Assembly: GCF_964340395.1 (NCBI RefSeq) | Contig: NC_135549.1 | Location: forward strand, 16,595,842 to 16,659,841 | Source of the DNA: Glandiceps talaboti | Lineage: Eukaryota; Hemichordata; Enteropneusta; Spengelidae | Length of the DNA stretch: 64,000 bases | Reading direction: 5' to 3' | Part shown: positions 12,075 through 25,985 of the stretch, in pieces | Layout: every line of letters begins with the position of its first letter | Position numbering within the stretch: position 1 is the stretch's first letter | The notes under the pieces: generated by a model | Seen by the model: the letters and a program-made list of their open reading frames with translations, nothing else | The model's database searches: none | What the model was told of the DNA's origin: nothing | Program-made: the position numbers and the translations under genes

Positions 12075-14084
12075 ACTTGTACAAAAATGGCACACTATTA
12101 ATCGTACTCGTGGCAGTTTGACAACTAGAAATCTAAGGGGAAAAAATGTAATACTTCCTAAAAAATATTTCTCTCTAAAAAGTTGAAGTAGTTCGGTAGT
12201 TGTTTTTCCTGAAAGATATAATACTCAGTACAATATGTATATTAAAGGCTACAAAACAAAATCAAGAAATGTTAAGAAATGAAATTCTTCCTCAATTTTT
12301 TTTCACTCTCTCTCTAAAAATTGAAGTATTTTGGTATTGTTTTCCTGATGCAAATAGCTGATTCAGTATACATTTATACTTTCAGGGCTACGAAAGAAAG
12401 AAATATTCATCTAATATTAAAAGACGTACAAAGAGCTGGTTATAGTATAATTGTACATCCACATACATGACACGATATGAGTCGCACTATGAAAGCTATA
12501 TAGGCATTCTTCACACAATTTTGTTTTTGTACAAAATAATTAGAAAATTTTCAAAGTTGACTCCCCGATTTTCATTGATTCCACTGAAAATATGGTATGA
12601 ATTGGTAACATAATTTTTTGGCATATTTCTTAAAGTTACAGTTGACACTTTTGTTTCCTGATTTTCATTGATGCCACTGAAATAATTACTGTTGTGTTAA
12701 TACTTCAGTATGTTTTAAATATTGGGATTGACAGGGCTATAAAAGTGTTGTGGACCAATGCTGAGACCACATGGCATACCACCTGGTCACCTACCTGTTC
12801 CATTGCCATCACGAAACGAAATCAAGGCCTTGTTTCAAATACCTGGGTTATGCTACATGCTAGTTTTGCCATGGGCAAGTAAATTTCAAAGTCAATATGC
12901 ACACTGTTTAAAAAAAAAAATTATTTCAACCCCTGTATTTTCATATTTTGCATCATTCAAAATTACATTCTTTTCAAGTAGGTATGCATCTCTAGGTATA
13001 CTATAGTAAGCAATGACAGTAAAATGATTCTATCTGATAAAAATATCTGGGATTCGAAAATACAACTTGACCATTAAGAATATGGTAAATCTACATGTGG
13101 AATAAACTCAAATATGTTGTGTACACTTCTCTAAACAATCAGTGTTTAGTTTATGATCACATGCCCACAACGATAAAGCTTTCAGTTAATAGATGGAGTG
13201 AAGAGAGTATATCCTGTGGCAAGCAATACACATGAACCATTTCATGTAAAGAAATGTTCTACCCCAAATATTAAGGCACTTTACATTCCTAACATGGTAA
13301 ATGTTTCGAAGAATTGAAAGATACATTTCAAATCCAAGAAAGCAGAATTCAAATTTTCAGAGACATCTTACAACTTGAAATTTTCACTACTTCTCTATTT
13401 TATCTCAAGTAAAAGTTAGTTAGGCAGTGTTGTAATATCATCATACTCTTTCTAACTGAAAGTAAACTTTTTGTCAACCTGAGTTTAAGAATTGACTCAG
13501 AATGCAAACATACATTATCCTTCCACTCTCTTCACAATCTTTAATATGTAAAAAAAGAAATCCTTCACAAACATATAAATCACACGTTTTCAACAGCATT
13601 TTAATAAAAAAAAAGACAAGAGAATGTAAAATCCAGGTCTGTTCCTGCCTTATCTACTTTTGTTGTGTATTTATTTACTTCAACAGATAAATCATTTCGA
13701 TGTCACTAATTTATGTAAATGATCAAGATTGAAGAAGGCAGCCCAATTAACTCGTAATATTAGACAATTATTTAATATATAATTTCTTGTCTGATGATTT
13801 GTCATTTATAAAAGTTCTACCTCTACCTGTGATAAGTGTTATAAGTAAAATGTAGTTTCACAAGCATTTTTCCTTTGCTATGGTTTCCCCATCATCAATT
13901 CCTTAAAACAAGGTTTGCTGGCAGTAGTGTGCGCCTCTTGACAAAGTTGTCTACTTTTGTCTATGACTGACTGACTGACAAGGCAGTGTACAAAGGTGTT
14001 GAATCAGATGCAAACTCTGTGTCTGTTATAAACAACATTGATGTTATTAAGTCACTTTGAAGAAGGTCCAAAGATATACGACAG

Positions 14085-14114
14085 TGATGATGATGATGAT
14101 GATGATGATGATGT
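14085..14114. repeat. (TGA)n trinucleotide repeat, about 10 units
   Basis: Pure TGA units lie just past the predicted HMGA stop codon, hence probably in the 3'UTR. Confidence 0.9.
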
Positions 14115-14130
14115 ACTCTTTCTTTTCCAT

Positions 14131-14190
14131 CTATTCTGATGCTTCTGCCCCTTCCTGTTTACTATCAGTTCCTGAGGTAGATTTTCCTCC
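14131..14190 (-). CDS. HMGA: HMGA predicted last coding exon (acidic tail)
   Basis: Sixty bases after a textbook acceptor (TCTCCTTTCTCTAAAACAG) read in phase 0 as GGKSTSGTDSKQEGAEASE, then TAG. It has the right size, phase and composition for an HMGA C-terminal tail (compare the ETSSQESAEED type end of HMGA2) and lies on the correct strand beyond a very large intron. The residues are only loosely similar, so the link to exon 3 is an inference. Transcript evidence joining 46454 to 14190 would settle it. The exon carries a perfect 8-mer let-7 seed match on its sense strand. Confidence 0.62.
   Translation of the reverse strand, partial: GGKSTSGTDSKQEGAEASE
14173..14180 (-). promoter_or_regulatory. 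let-7 seed match (8-mer) inside the HMGA tail exon
   Basis: On the minus (sense) strand the bases read CTACCTCA, complementary to let-7 positions 2-8 plus the A opposite position 1. let-7 repression of HMGA2 through several such sites in the 3'UTR is well established in vertebrates. Here the site overlaps the codons for Ser-Thr-Ser of the predicted tail. A single 8-mer can occur by chance. Confidence 0.4.
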
Positions 14191-14964
14191 CTGTTTTAGA
14201 GAAAGGAGAAAGGTGTCAAATGTATTGTTGCTTTTAGAGGGTATATCGGTAGGTTGTATTCTACGAAGACTCACTTGACTGCCATGTTTTAGCCTTGAAA
14301 ACAACACTATAGTGCGCTTTTAAAAGAAATCAAATTATTATTATCAATAAAATTCATATTACACTTTGAATTGGAATTTCTTGACTTGTATTTTGAGCAC
14401 CACAAAGCCACCAGTGACATATGTAGATGTAAGTTGTCATGACACACAATCACAAAAGATTCTTATTCTTTTAAAATGTTAACTTACTGTGTCAGCATTG
14501 TCTGCAATATTAACATTATATATTTTATAAGAATGTTGGTGTTTTAAAAAAATATCTATTTATGTAAAATCATAATGTGAAAGAGTGATTTTTTTGGTGA
14601 TTTACAGTAAATGTAGAAAGCTTTGTTATGACGCGAGAGTTGACACATACTCCCAATTGAGATATTTCTGTGTCTTCTTTAAATTCATATACTATACGGA
14701 TACATGATCTTTTATAAAGAGTTGGACCGATATTTTGTATCATAAATGTCGATTACTATCACATTGTATCAATTCTCAATGTCGTGTCAATATCTCATTA
14801 TATTGTATCTATCAGCACACCTGTCTCTCATCAATACCCTGTAACCTTTAGAACTATAATACCCAAATGTCAAAGAGTCCTTTACATATCTTTCTTACCT
14901 TTTCTTCAGCTTCTGTTACAGTCTGTAATTCAATAGACACAGTGGGGAAGTTTTTAGAATAAAT

Positions 14965-15540
14965 GTATAAACTTGAATTCAAAATGTCAAAGTTGGGTGA
15001 TGATAATTATAATTTACTGCTAACAGACAGACTTGAATTCATAGTATCAAAGTGGGTCATGACATTATGTATTTTTAATAACGCTAACTAACTAACAAAC
15101 AAACAAATTTGAATTCATAGTGTCAAAGTGGGTCATGACATGTATTTTTAATAACGATAACAAACAAACAAACAAACAAATTTGAATTCATAGTGTCAAA
15201 GTGGGTCATGATATGATGTACTTTTAATAATGCTAATTAACAAACAAACAAACAAATTTGAATTCATAGTGTCAAAGTGGGTCATGATATGATGTATTTT
15301 AATAATGTTAATTAACAAACAAAAATTTGAATTCAGTGTCAAAGTAGGTCATATTATGTACTTTACTAAGTAACAAACAAGCAAACAAGTTAGAATTGTC
15401 AAAGTAGGTCATGATATTTTGTGCTTTTAATAATGCTAACAAACAAACAAACAAATTTGAATTCATAGTGTCAAAGTAGGTCATGATAATACATATTTTA
15501 CTGCTAACAAAGAAGCACAATGTCAAAGTTGGGTCATACT
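14965..15540. repeat. About 75-bp tandem repeat, 7-8 copies
   Basis: Units share AATTTGAATTCATAGTGTCA, AAGTGGGTCATGATATGATG, TTTTAATAATGCTAA and (CAAA)n. It lies just inside HMGA intron 3. Confidence 0.88.
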
Positions 15541-18500
15541 ACTACTACATCAACCAATAAAACTTCAAATAATAAAAGGCAAAAATAAAGAAATAGTCAA
15601 TTTTCAACATGTCGGAAACTAGGGTAGGTAGGACGGGATTTTCTGGAGGAAAAAATTGCTTCGACAAGACAAGATACAAAATGTGTGGGTCAGTGACTTC
15701 TGAGTAAGTATTAATTTGAAGAAAAAAAAATATTAGTATATATAAAATGTATTTTGAATGGTACAAGGCTAAAGGTATATAGATATGGGCATGTGGATGG
15801 CAAAAACCCAGACTACCTTGTTGCTTTAATTTTTTAAAACATTTATCCATCTCCTTTCAGGCGGCCTAAAATTCTATGTATATTGTAATTGGAACCTTGC
15901 TCATACCCTACAAGTTCCCTACATCAATGCAAAACTGGCATAACATTGTGACAAAATATTATACCGGTAGTTGTAATCAGATGCATTAAATTTCCTCTTC
16001 CCTTTTACTGTAATGACAATGTATGACCACGAGTGGAAACTTGAAGCCTGATGCATTTTTAATTCTGAGATGAATACGTATACAGAGGTACAAGTGGTGG
16101 AGAAGAGCCCCGAGACATGTTTGCCACATCACGACTCAATGTAGCAATGCTACTAATCACGATTTCTGCCTTCAGGTTGGACAAAACTTGATATCGTATG
16201 CCATAATCAGACCTCTTTTTTAATAGTTGATTTTGCTGTTTTCTTGCTTTTACCGGTAAATCTTATTCACGTGGAAACAAATTTTCACTGACATGAGCTT
16301 TTTTTTTTTTTTTTACAAAACTACAAAGTTGAGAAAATCAAACTGAAAAATTTCAGTAGCGCTGTAGACATGGTAAAGTGTGTGTGTGTGTGAAGTTACA
16401 AACTGACCAATTATGATAATGATATTAGGTTGGGATATGTTACAGTATCTAATTGCGAGATCGAGATTGTTCTAAGAATGATCAGACCAGATGAATTAAA
16501 GCATAGTTCAAGGACACATGACACAATGCCTAGCAACAAAGATCATGTCCATAGCAACAGCCAAATGACACTACTGCAGAGATTCTAACACTAATGGGTA
16601 TTCTGTTAATGAATATTCCAAGATAAACAAAAATGTGCATAGTAACCATGCCCATACCAACAACCACACAACTATGTCTTAATGTGCAAATTAAGATAAA
16701 AAAGTAATGGTGGGTTCTAATCAATCTGATGTAGTGTACACATTGTGATTTCTTTTTGGCTGTTACATTTACTGTCCTTTGTTCTTTCGTGAGCGCTCGT
16801 TACATACATGTGACACAACACCATAGGCGTTCCCGTACCAGATCTCGAACTTATGAGTAGCAAATACACTCAACGTTTGATATTGAAAGAAAGAGAACCA
16901 CCGAACAATGACGATAACATTTTTGTCTGCAATCTGTGCTCGTGCTCTTTTCAGACAAAGTGCTCTGAAGTACTGTACCCATATGTTTTGGTGTATTACG
17001 ATAGAATTGATAGCTGTCCTCCTACATGTAGTAGACTCAGCCATTGAAGGGTGTTAAAATTGTTAGAAACTGATGATAGTATTACACTGAAGTGGTTCAT
17101 TGGCAGTTTCGACCAATCATTTTAAAAGGTTAACACAATAAATGTAGCCAACCTGTAGACATGAATTTAGGACTATCATTGCTACTACACTATCCTAACT
17201 GATTCTTTGAATTTTCTCTGGTCCTCTCATATACTCTGACTCCTATTTCCAGCTGGTCTCGAATGGCATTCTGACATAGACTGTGATTGGTCGAATACAC
17301 AATTAGACATTAAAATCGTGCAATCAGTATATGTAAATACGCCCGTCAACCAATGTATATCAAATTCTATTTTACATTTACGATAATGTTTTGCTGAGTG
17401 CGAAATGTGTGCCCTGTCAGAAGGTTGGTTCAATCCCTTTCAAATATTGATATGAATAAATTTTAATAAATTTCACATACTGTTGTAGACAAACGTTCTA
17501 CAACCCAAAACATGGTTGACTAGTTCACATGTTTTGCGCATGATTCAACCGTCCTCAGAGTAGCCTTCCTTGGCCAGTGTGAAGACACACATGATTTATT
17601 TTCCTGGCAAGTAATATAACCCTTGTTGGTATGTAGCTATATAGACTGTCCTCTATGTCATGTGGCACAGGTCCTGAGCGTATACTCTTAATAATTTCAT
17701 GTAAGTAGTTCCACCCTTGGAACATATGTACTGTCCTCTCAAATACATGATTTGTAGGATTGGGTGTAAATATTTCCACGTTTTTCACATGTCTTCCACT
17801 GCCCTGAATTTGACTCCTGTTGTAAGTAGGACACTCATTTCACCTACATACATTGATTTTTCCTTCTGGTGGGTTTCCACTAATTGCTAACAGCTTGGTG
17901 AAAGATGGCAGTATAAGACAGTCTAATTTATTAGCTGATATGTATGTATGGATGCAATTATATTATGAATTTATTAAAGCCATCTGAATTTGAAAGTGTG
18001 ATTATTTACATGAGTCTACCTCTACACACAAATTTGATTTGCTACAAAAGTGCTTTGGCCAATCAAATTTCAGTATCTCGCAATCTAAAAACAAAAGACC
18101 ATCCCTATTATCAATGTGTCAACAGTAATCAAAAGGATTCAGTCATCATATCCGACTTATAAGTTTATTATTTGTAATTTTTTAAGAATCAAAGTTGCAG
18201 CTATGATAAAATGGCTGCCACTGGTACTTCATATTTTTGTCAATAACAAATATTTATAAACGTTATTTTGAGAAAAATGCAACCATAACAAACGCGTGTA
18301 TGTCAAATATTTTCTTGAATGTTTGAGATCTTTAGAAATACTCTGCATTTGTCATTTCTTTGTGGTTGTTGTACAGGGTGGATGTCAGTTTCACAATGTT
18401 CAGAAACCTGTTATGCTAAATTACATGTAATTTTATTGACACTATCTAGTTTCAATTTTTAATTAATTAACTTAATATAAACAAACAACATCTTGGGGAA

Positions 18501-19747
18501 AACTTGTTTGAAACTCAAGTAAATTTAGCTTGGTTTTGAAATCTTTGAATTTCTGACAACACATTCGAGTGGCTCTTACATGAAGTTGCTTTCCGTGGTA
18601 TATCCAGGGTGCAAGTTTGTGTTACCATAGGAACAGACACCGGCTCTTTTCTATGTAGTAACTTAACATGCTAATATTAGAAATCTAAAAACAAAGTTGT
18701 TGTGACTAAGAATTTCCATACATTTCTTGTGCTGTAGAACTATAACACGGTTGTCTTTTTATGCATTTATATGTAGAAATGACAGTGATCGTTTGATCAC
18801 TATGGAAACTTGGGAGTTTTAGCGAAATGAGATATCCAATATAAATATGACCAAAGGGAGGTTAGAAGCTTACACTGTGAAAGACTGTATAAACTAGCTC
18901 TATTTGGGTGGTATATAGATGGATTCTTGCTTATTGCAGACACTGTTGACAATGGGTAAATAAAAAATTGGTAAGGACACAAAGCCACCAGCAAGTGAAG
19001 CATGAGAGTACATTCATTGAGACAGGTACTGCTTCCGCTTCTATTCAGTCACTTTGGACATTCATACATTCAATCTGCTAAGCTGATGTCTGAGGTGCAG
19101 GTCAACAGTCTCACTCAACCCAGTAGCTGTCCATGTCAGAGGGCGCTCTTCAGGCCATACTCTGATGTCAAGGACACATGACTTGGGAATGTATGGGAAT
19201 TTAAGGAACCGGTTTAGTGTGTTAACTTGTTAAATTTGATACTTGGAGGTGACACGTTTCCCACCGGACACTTTATCATTTTCTCCTCTACATATAAACC
19301 TGTTCACTGACACAGCAAATTTAAAGTTCATCCAAGGTGACAGAAATATTACAATTCGATGTAACTTGAGGATGTGCGGTAAAGAGCTGAGAATGTATAC
19401 ATACATACAACTGTATGCATTTTGTATTGTCTGAAAAGTAAGCAAATGAGCTGGGAGGAGACTGTAGCGTCTTGAAGAGAGGGGGTTATATGAAGTGTTG
19501 GTGAGACTGCAACTAAGCTTGCACGTGCCCTCATGATTTGTGGCAGGGTCACAGAGAAAGAGGGACTAATGAAATTTAATTAGCTTTAGAGAACAACAAT
19601 TTAACATTTCATCACTATGTAACACTTCTATTCTTGTAGCCTCTAGTCAGACTACTGACCCCTAGTGATCCCATCATGAATGTTCTTAGTCTGCTTGCAT
19701 ACCATCCACTACAACAAACTACACGTGACCATCATCATAGTGTTGCT

Positions 19748-19785
19748 GCCTGCCAGCCAGCCAAGCAGCCAGCCAGCCAGCGAAC
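19748..19785. repeat. (GCCA)n microsatellite
   Basis: Imperfect GCCA units. Confidence 0.85.
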
Positions 19786-22468
19786 CCTTTTGTTGTGTCT
19801 GTCAGGTCTACTGCTGTCTACTTCATCGGTGCGACTCCATGATTTTTATACGCTTAACACAATTCATCATTCAACTTGACTTATTCCTATAAAACATTTT
19901 TTTTGCAATATAACCATTCCTTCCCTTGTACAAAGTAGAGACACTCATATCCTATCTGACAGACGACTAAAAAAAATAAACAACAAACACAGTATCAGAA
20001 CATTGAAATAGCCTGCGCCTGCGCATTTCTGTTAGAACATGTACGTGTAGTGCCAGCACTTGCTTCACAGTTTTAACAACATGGCCTCTTCAAGCTTTAA
20101 AAAACGTAGAAGTACAGAGAAACAACACAGCGCCACCATTTCATGTTGGCCGACTGTGTGATAGCTTTAATTTTAGAACATCAGAAGAAGGGAGCCTTAC
20201 TGGTACACCTACTGAATAACTAAAAGATGCGTATAGAGAAGTTCTCTTTATAAGTAGAACAATAATACAGTAAATCGTAAAACTATTCCAAGTCAGTAAA
20301 AGATAAAGGTTAAGGTTCTATCCTGGTATTTGCCGGAAATTTTATGGATACGCCAAACCTAACAAAGTGTAATAGAACCAGATATTCTACTTTTTAAATT
20401 TTTTTTTTATTCATGCGACTTGTGAAAACACACAAGGGTAAGAATGTGAGAAGAATGCAGATGTGGAAATGGTTTTCTGCTGAATCATGAACTGTGAGAG
20501 ATTGAGTGGTCTGTATTACTAGTTCCCTTTCATTGATTACTATTTCAGCCGGATTCTCAGACTTGTCAAAGAATTGTATGCAATGCAATGGAATGGAATG
20601 GTGTCATCACATGATGATGTGTCCAATTCATCGATCACAACTTTACACACATGCCTTCATCTTGTAACAGTCTAATTATCTAGCCAAGGCATGACTGCAG
20701 ACGCTGCCTGGTTATCTAAGTTCTTACAACCGATGTCCCTCTTAAACTTATCAAAAAGAGACAGTTTTTGATGGATATTTCTCTTTTTTTGACAAATATT
20801 ACTGGTAGCTTGACCTATATTCAGGCCAATATTACCAAAATAAGCTGCAGTACAGATATAGCCACCCCCCCTGCACCACAATGGTATGGCCTGTCTGAAC
20901 TTAAAAGACAACTCGTCGAAGCTCTCATTAAAAGCCCTTTTCCTTACAAAAATGATCAAACCAGTTAAAAAATTTGTTGGAATAATTCTGCGGTGAAAAA
21001 GTTCAGACTTTTTTTCGTATTGAAACTAAGAATGAACTATATTGTATGATATAAATGATACGTTGATAAGATTTGTGTAGATAACTTAGATTCTACTGCG
21101 GCTACTAGTCATCATAAATCGTGAATGGGCAATTAGAACCAACTGACCCAAAACAGTGTCGGAATTCCTGACTTGAAGCTTCAAACAATTGCTTCTCAAG
21201 ACACAAAACCTTTTGATTTACAGTCATCAAATTTATGACACGCCTTTCCATAAATATGCTCATCAAAACTAAAACTAAAATCATGACTATACTCTTTATG
21301 TGTTTACATGTGAGTCAACAATTGCGGTAAAAGTAGCAGACGACACTTTCTGTCATTTCAACGTATAACTCAAAAGTGTTTAGGCGCAATTTTTGAATCT
21401 TTAGCAACTGAGTGAAATCACAAACTTTCAGATGATAAACCATAACAGACATAGTTTGCGATAAGTAAATCAAATACTTTAAACATTAATTAAGAAAAGC
21501 CAGCTTTCATGATAAATACTGTCTCATGTGACCATTGACAGACACCTATGACCCCGGTATAGCTAAAGTTCAACTAACTGTTTATAAATAGCTTCAAGAG
21601 TGCCAGGGTGAGGGGGAGTTTCCTTGATTTTTGTCAGGATAGACTAATTATCTCACACTGGGCCACAAATATTTTGGGAACAGCACTTTTCTCATGGTAT
21701 TTAGTGAACGACCTCCACCTAAAATATCAGATAAAAATTATTTCTGGTTGACCGATCAAACAGAATGAAGGAATAGATAGCCAAGTACGTTATTCTCATG
21801 GCCCATTGCAGACTCCAGTAGGAGTAAAACTAGACATGGGAATGACAAACATCCACCACAACTATATAGTAGGTTTATCAAGTACATTTATTTGAATGTG
21901 CCGAAAAAAGCTCCAAGAATTTCATTTGAAAAGAGTGAACCTATGGTAGTCCCTCAGCGGCGGTATATTTTTCCTCCTAACTGACTATAAAAAACAACAT
22001 GGCACCCAAGAGGATTAAAATATTTATCTGTGTACTAAGTTGATATGGAGAACTTTTGAAAATCTTTTTATAGTAAACACGTCCAGTGCTACAAAAGTCT
22101 CCAGTGTTGAAAAGATGTGAAGAATTCAGTATTTATAGGTGTTGTGTATGCGGTTTCTATTACTAGGTCACTTTGACCTTGACAATGACATGATGACCCA
22201 TAACGCATCAGCTGTAGAAAGCCAGCTGTACTAAGAATGTAGAACATTGACAATTACTGGGTGTGGACCTTACAGCTATTAACGCTCTGGTACATTGATG
22301 CCAAATTTATTGAGATGATAAATTCACCAAGAGAGCACCCACAAATTTCTGTTGAGTATTTTGTTCCAAATGAAAGAAGAAAGATCTTGAAGCATTACTT
22401 ACTGACTATAATAGAACACAGAACATAATAAATCTCTTATTAAATACAGATTTATCACCAATAAATCA

Positions 22469-22486
22469 CCCCCCCCCCCCCCCCCC
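22469..22486. repeat. Poly-C tract (18 C)
   Basis: Homopolymer inside HMGA intron 3. Confidence 0.9.
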
Positions 22487-22769
22487 AATAAAGCTGAAGG
22501 GAAAGGGCTCAACTGAAATTAATAAGGTCATTATCATGAGCATATGTAACTCAGTTTGCTGTTGCAATGGTTATAATCATGGTTGCTAAGGATTATTATC
22601 ATTGCCATATATGGTTGCTATGACTTGTTGTTAGTATTTTACATAAATTTTCTGTCGACCAAAAATCATACTTTTACCTTATTCTCATTAACTCTTGTGT
22701 GGTAATTTTGTTCCAAACAATTTTTCAACAAAAAAAGTCAAGTAACATTCCCAACAAAGATCAGCAATT

Positions 22770-22817
<48 letters not shown>
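22770..22817. repeat. (GACA)n microsatellite, 12 units
   Basis: Uninterrupted GACA units. Confidence 0.95.
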
Positions 22818-23478
22818 TGTGGTTCAGTTTCTCTAAAAAAAAAATGTAAAGGCAGTTAAGTTTGGAAACTGCATTTGAACAACAGTCTAGTAAAGAATCA
22901 TGCACATCTACCGTGAAAACATACATACATACATATAATGTCCGCTCCAAAGGAAACAAACAAAGACTGGATAAACAAGAGAGAAAGTGCAAATGTGGAA
23001 ACAAATCTGAAACTCCTGGGAACAGCAGTAGAAAGGTAAACTATCCAAAGACAGTGGTGAAATACAGTAGACAGAGTTGAGGGGTATAGAGTTTGTGTCC
23101 AATGTAATATGATTTCTTTACTGTGTACAAGTGAAAAGGAGAAAGTGACATTGACAAAAGAATCACTGTTTGCCAATCTGTCAGTAGTAAGTGAATTTCA
23201 CTGTTAATACCACCATACCCATTACTGACAAACACATTGTTCTGGCTTTATCAAACTGTGATCAACACCAGACCATTTTCCAACATCTTTTTTTTTTTCT
23301 TTCTGCTTGAATGACATTCAGAATGGTGATCTATATAGGTCAAATGCATGGTTGCTGTACTAGAGAACACCACGTTATTGAACTTGTGATATTTAGAGTT
23401 GTGATCTATGTGATTATTTATACAAATAAAAACTTTTCTGTGACATGTCTAATTATGTATGTGCAGGTCTAATTCTGT

Positions 23479-23600
23479 TATTCCAAAACAGTTTTCTTCA
23501 TTCAGCTAAAATATGAGTGACCTAAGGGATTTGTCACTATGCAATGACAAATGATCCCTTGTAAGTCACTCATAAGTGAAGAAAACCATTGTGGAATAAA
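23479..23600. mobile_element. MITE-like palindrome, family M1 (TTATTCC ends)
   Basis: The outer arms TTATTCCAAAACAGTTTTC and the complement of GAAAACCATTGTGGAATAAA pair, as do the inner arms ATGAGTGACCTAAGGGAT and ATCCCTTGTAAGTCACTCAT around TGTCACTATGCAATGACA. It shares ends and order of blocks with 37241-37387. Confidence 0.7.
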
Positions 23601-24208
23601 ATGTACATATCATCATCTCAACTTTTATTCTACAGTATTGGTTAGGTTCTTTATTTTCTCTATCAACTTCAGCTAAAAAGAGGAAATAGTATAAATTACT
23701 CGTCCAAAAGTATGCTTTGTGATGATGCCTTATTGGTGTCGGATACAACATTTCTTATTGCCATGGATACAACAGTTATTATTGTCATTATAGTATATCC
23801 CGACAGTAAGAAGTGCGGCCACCGGAAGGAGATACTTCTTATATAGATATCCATCATGTCCTCCTCTCACTGTAATATGAAAAGAATCTGATGCATTTGA
23901 TGTGGTATCAACATATCAAAATATCTTATACTTTGCTGTGATGGGTTGACAAGCGTTGTTAGAAAAGATTGAATACCACATATGATGTGATGGGTAGACA
24001 AGCACTGATAAAAAAGATTGAATACCACACATGATGTGGTTTCAACATAAATAAAATATATATATATATTACTTTCTGTTGTGATGGCTATGACAACGGC
24101 TGTTAAAAAACCCTCAATATATTCTCTGCATAGATAATGTATACTGGGAATACAATACAGTGGAAACATTTCTTTGCTTAAAAGTTAAACAAAAAGATTA
24201 CATTTTTT

Positions 24209-24375
24209 GGTATCAGTTCCAAACTCGGAGGAACTAATAAAAACTATGATTCCAAATCAAGTAATTTACTTCTTCGAAGGCCGAGTGATTTACCTCAAAT
24301 ATATTTGGTTAAATAATTTATGCTTTTGAGTTTGGAACCACTACAAATTATGATTCCAAAGCAAGGAAACAATGC
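24209..24375. repeat. Inverted and direct duplication around CAGTTCCAAACTC
   Basis: AGTTCCAAACTC at about 24215 is inverted as GAGTTTGGAACC at about 24330. A longer block (GGAACTAATAAAAACTATG..CCAAATCAAG) recurs in direct orientation (GGAACCACTACAAATTATG..CCAAAGCAAG). It is possibly a decayed MITE. Confidence 0.5.
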
Positions 24376-24789
24376 TTTTGGTTGTAGAGAGATTACAAAT
24401 TGCTTAGATCATTCTATTTGTTCAGTATGTATAACTATATTTGGTTAAAAAGGTTCACACGAATTGGTGTATAGAAACTGTCTTACTGGACTCCAAATAA
24501 TTAAGTGATTTTGTAGTTGTATAGTCACTTATCCACTTGGTCCAAGCATAGTGATGACATGCATTAACTCTTTACTGTTCTTACTCATATGAAAATAATG
24601 AACACATACTGCTCCAGTGCTGTGATTTTTTAGATGACCTCAAAGAAGTCAAGGTCAAACACCTGTTAGACCAATATAAAAGGCATATGTGTGTGGTAAA
24701 GGTTAGTTGCCAGTTTAAATCAATTTCACAGAAGAATTCCTTTTCATTTTGATTTACTTTAGTAAGAGCTAGTTCTGTGTAAAACACTG

Positions 24790-25985
24790 GTCAGTTAGGG
24801 TGAGGAACACTTTGTGTCAAACATTGGCCAGGGTGGAGAACACTTAGGTGGCAGATCTGTCTGGTCAGTTAGGGTGAGGAGCACTTTGGTAACAGCTGTG
24901 TGTCAAACATTGGCCAGGGTGGAGAGCACTTAGGTGGCAGATCTGTCTGGTCAGCTAGGGTGGGGAGTACTTTGATAACAGCTTTATGTTAAACATTGGT
25001 CAGTTCTGGTGGAGAACACTTTGGTAAGAGCTCTGACTGGTCAATTAGGGTGTGGAGCACTTTGGTAACAGTTGACTGGTCAGTTAGGTTGGGGAGCACT
25101 TTGGTAACAGCTCTGTGTCAAACATTGGTCAGTGAGGCTCACTGGTTGGAGAGAACTTTGGTAACAGCTCTGTGTCAAACATTGGTCAGTGAGGCTCACT
25201 GGTTGGAGAGAACTTTGGTAACAGCTCTGTGTCAAACATTGGTCAGTGAGGCTCACTGGTTGGAGAGAACTTTGGTAACAGCTCTGTGTCAAATATTGGT
25301 CAGTGAGGCTCACTGGTTGGAGAGAACTTTGGTAACAGCTCTGTGTCAAACATTGGTCAGTGAGGCTCACTGGTTGGAGAGAACTTTGGTGGCAGCTCTG
25401 TGTCAAACATTGGTCAGTGAGGCTCACTGGTTGGAGAGAACTTTGTTAACAGCTCTGTGTCAAACATTGGTCAGTGAGGCTCACTGGTTGGAGAGAACTT
25501 TGGTAACAGCTGTGTCAAATATTGGTCAGTGAGGCTCACTGGTTGGAGAGAACTTTGATAACAGCTCTGTGTCAAACATTGGTCAGTGAGGCTCACTGGT
25601 TGGAGAGAACTTTGGTAACAGCTCTGTGTCAAGCATTGGTCAGTGAGGCTCACTGGTTGGAGAGAACTTTGGTAACAGCTCTGTGTCAAACATTGGTCAG
25701 TGAGGCTCACTGGTTGGAGAGAACTTTGGTGGCAGCTCTGTGTCAAACATTGGTCAGTGAGGCTCACTGGTTGGAGAGAACTTTGGTGGCAGCTCTGTGT
25801 CAAACATTGGTCAGTGAGGCTCACTGGTTGGAGAGAACTTTGTAACAGCTCTGTGTCAAACATTGGTCAGTGAGGCTCACTGGTTGGAGAGAACTTTGGT
25901 AACAGCTCTGACTCAAACATTGGTCAGTGAGGCTCACTGGTTGGAGAAAACTTTGGTAACAGCTCTGTGTCAAACATTGGTGAAA
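24790..25985. repeat. 57-bp minisatellite, about 15-16 good copies plus diverged leader
   Basis: Units start AACAGCTCTGTGTCAAACAT, continue TGGTCAGTGAGGCTCACTGG and end TTGGAGAGAACTTTGGT. Copies from about 25105 on are nearly identical; 24790-25104 is a degenerate relative. Because 57 is a multiple of three, frames stay open on both strands (24996-25532 +, 25522-25845 +, 25080-25427 -, 25471-25863 -). These are not judged to be genes. Confidence 0.95.

Larger units (their letters stand above)
11724..14130 (-). other. Possible HMGA 3'UTR and flank; degenerate duplications
   Basis: Sequence downstream of the predicted HMGA stop, with no coding signature. It holds a diverged duplication (blocks near 12170-12250 and 12305-12385 sharing CTCTCTCTAAAAA and TTGTTTTTCCTGA) and a repeated block TTTTCATTGATTCCACTGAAA / TTTTCATTGATGCCACTGAAA (about 12570 and 12662). 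How much of it is transcribed as 3'UTR is unknown. Confidence 0.4.

Noticed and set aside
14173-14194. A let-7 microRNA gene on the plus strand (TGAGGTAG)
   Set aside because: Identity to let-7 stops after 8 bases and there is no hairpin partner nearby; it reads better as a target site on the minus strand.
16769-17047. Overlapping plus and minus frames with several cysteines
   Set aside because: No recognisable zinc-finger spacing; neither strand is convincing.
24996-25532. 178-residue repeat protein
   Set aside because: It is a direct read-through of the 57-bp minisatellite; both strands are equally open and no start, splice or domain evidence exists.
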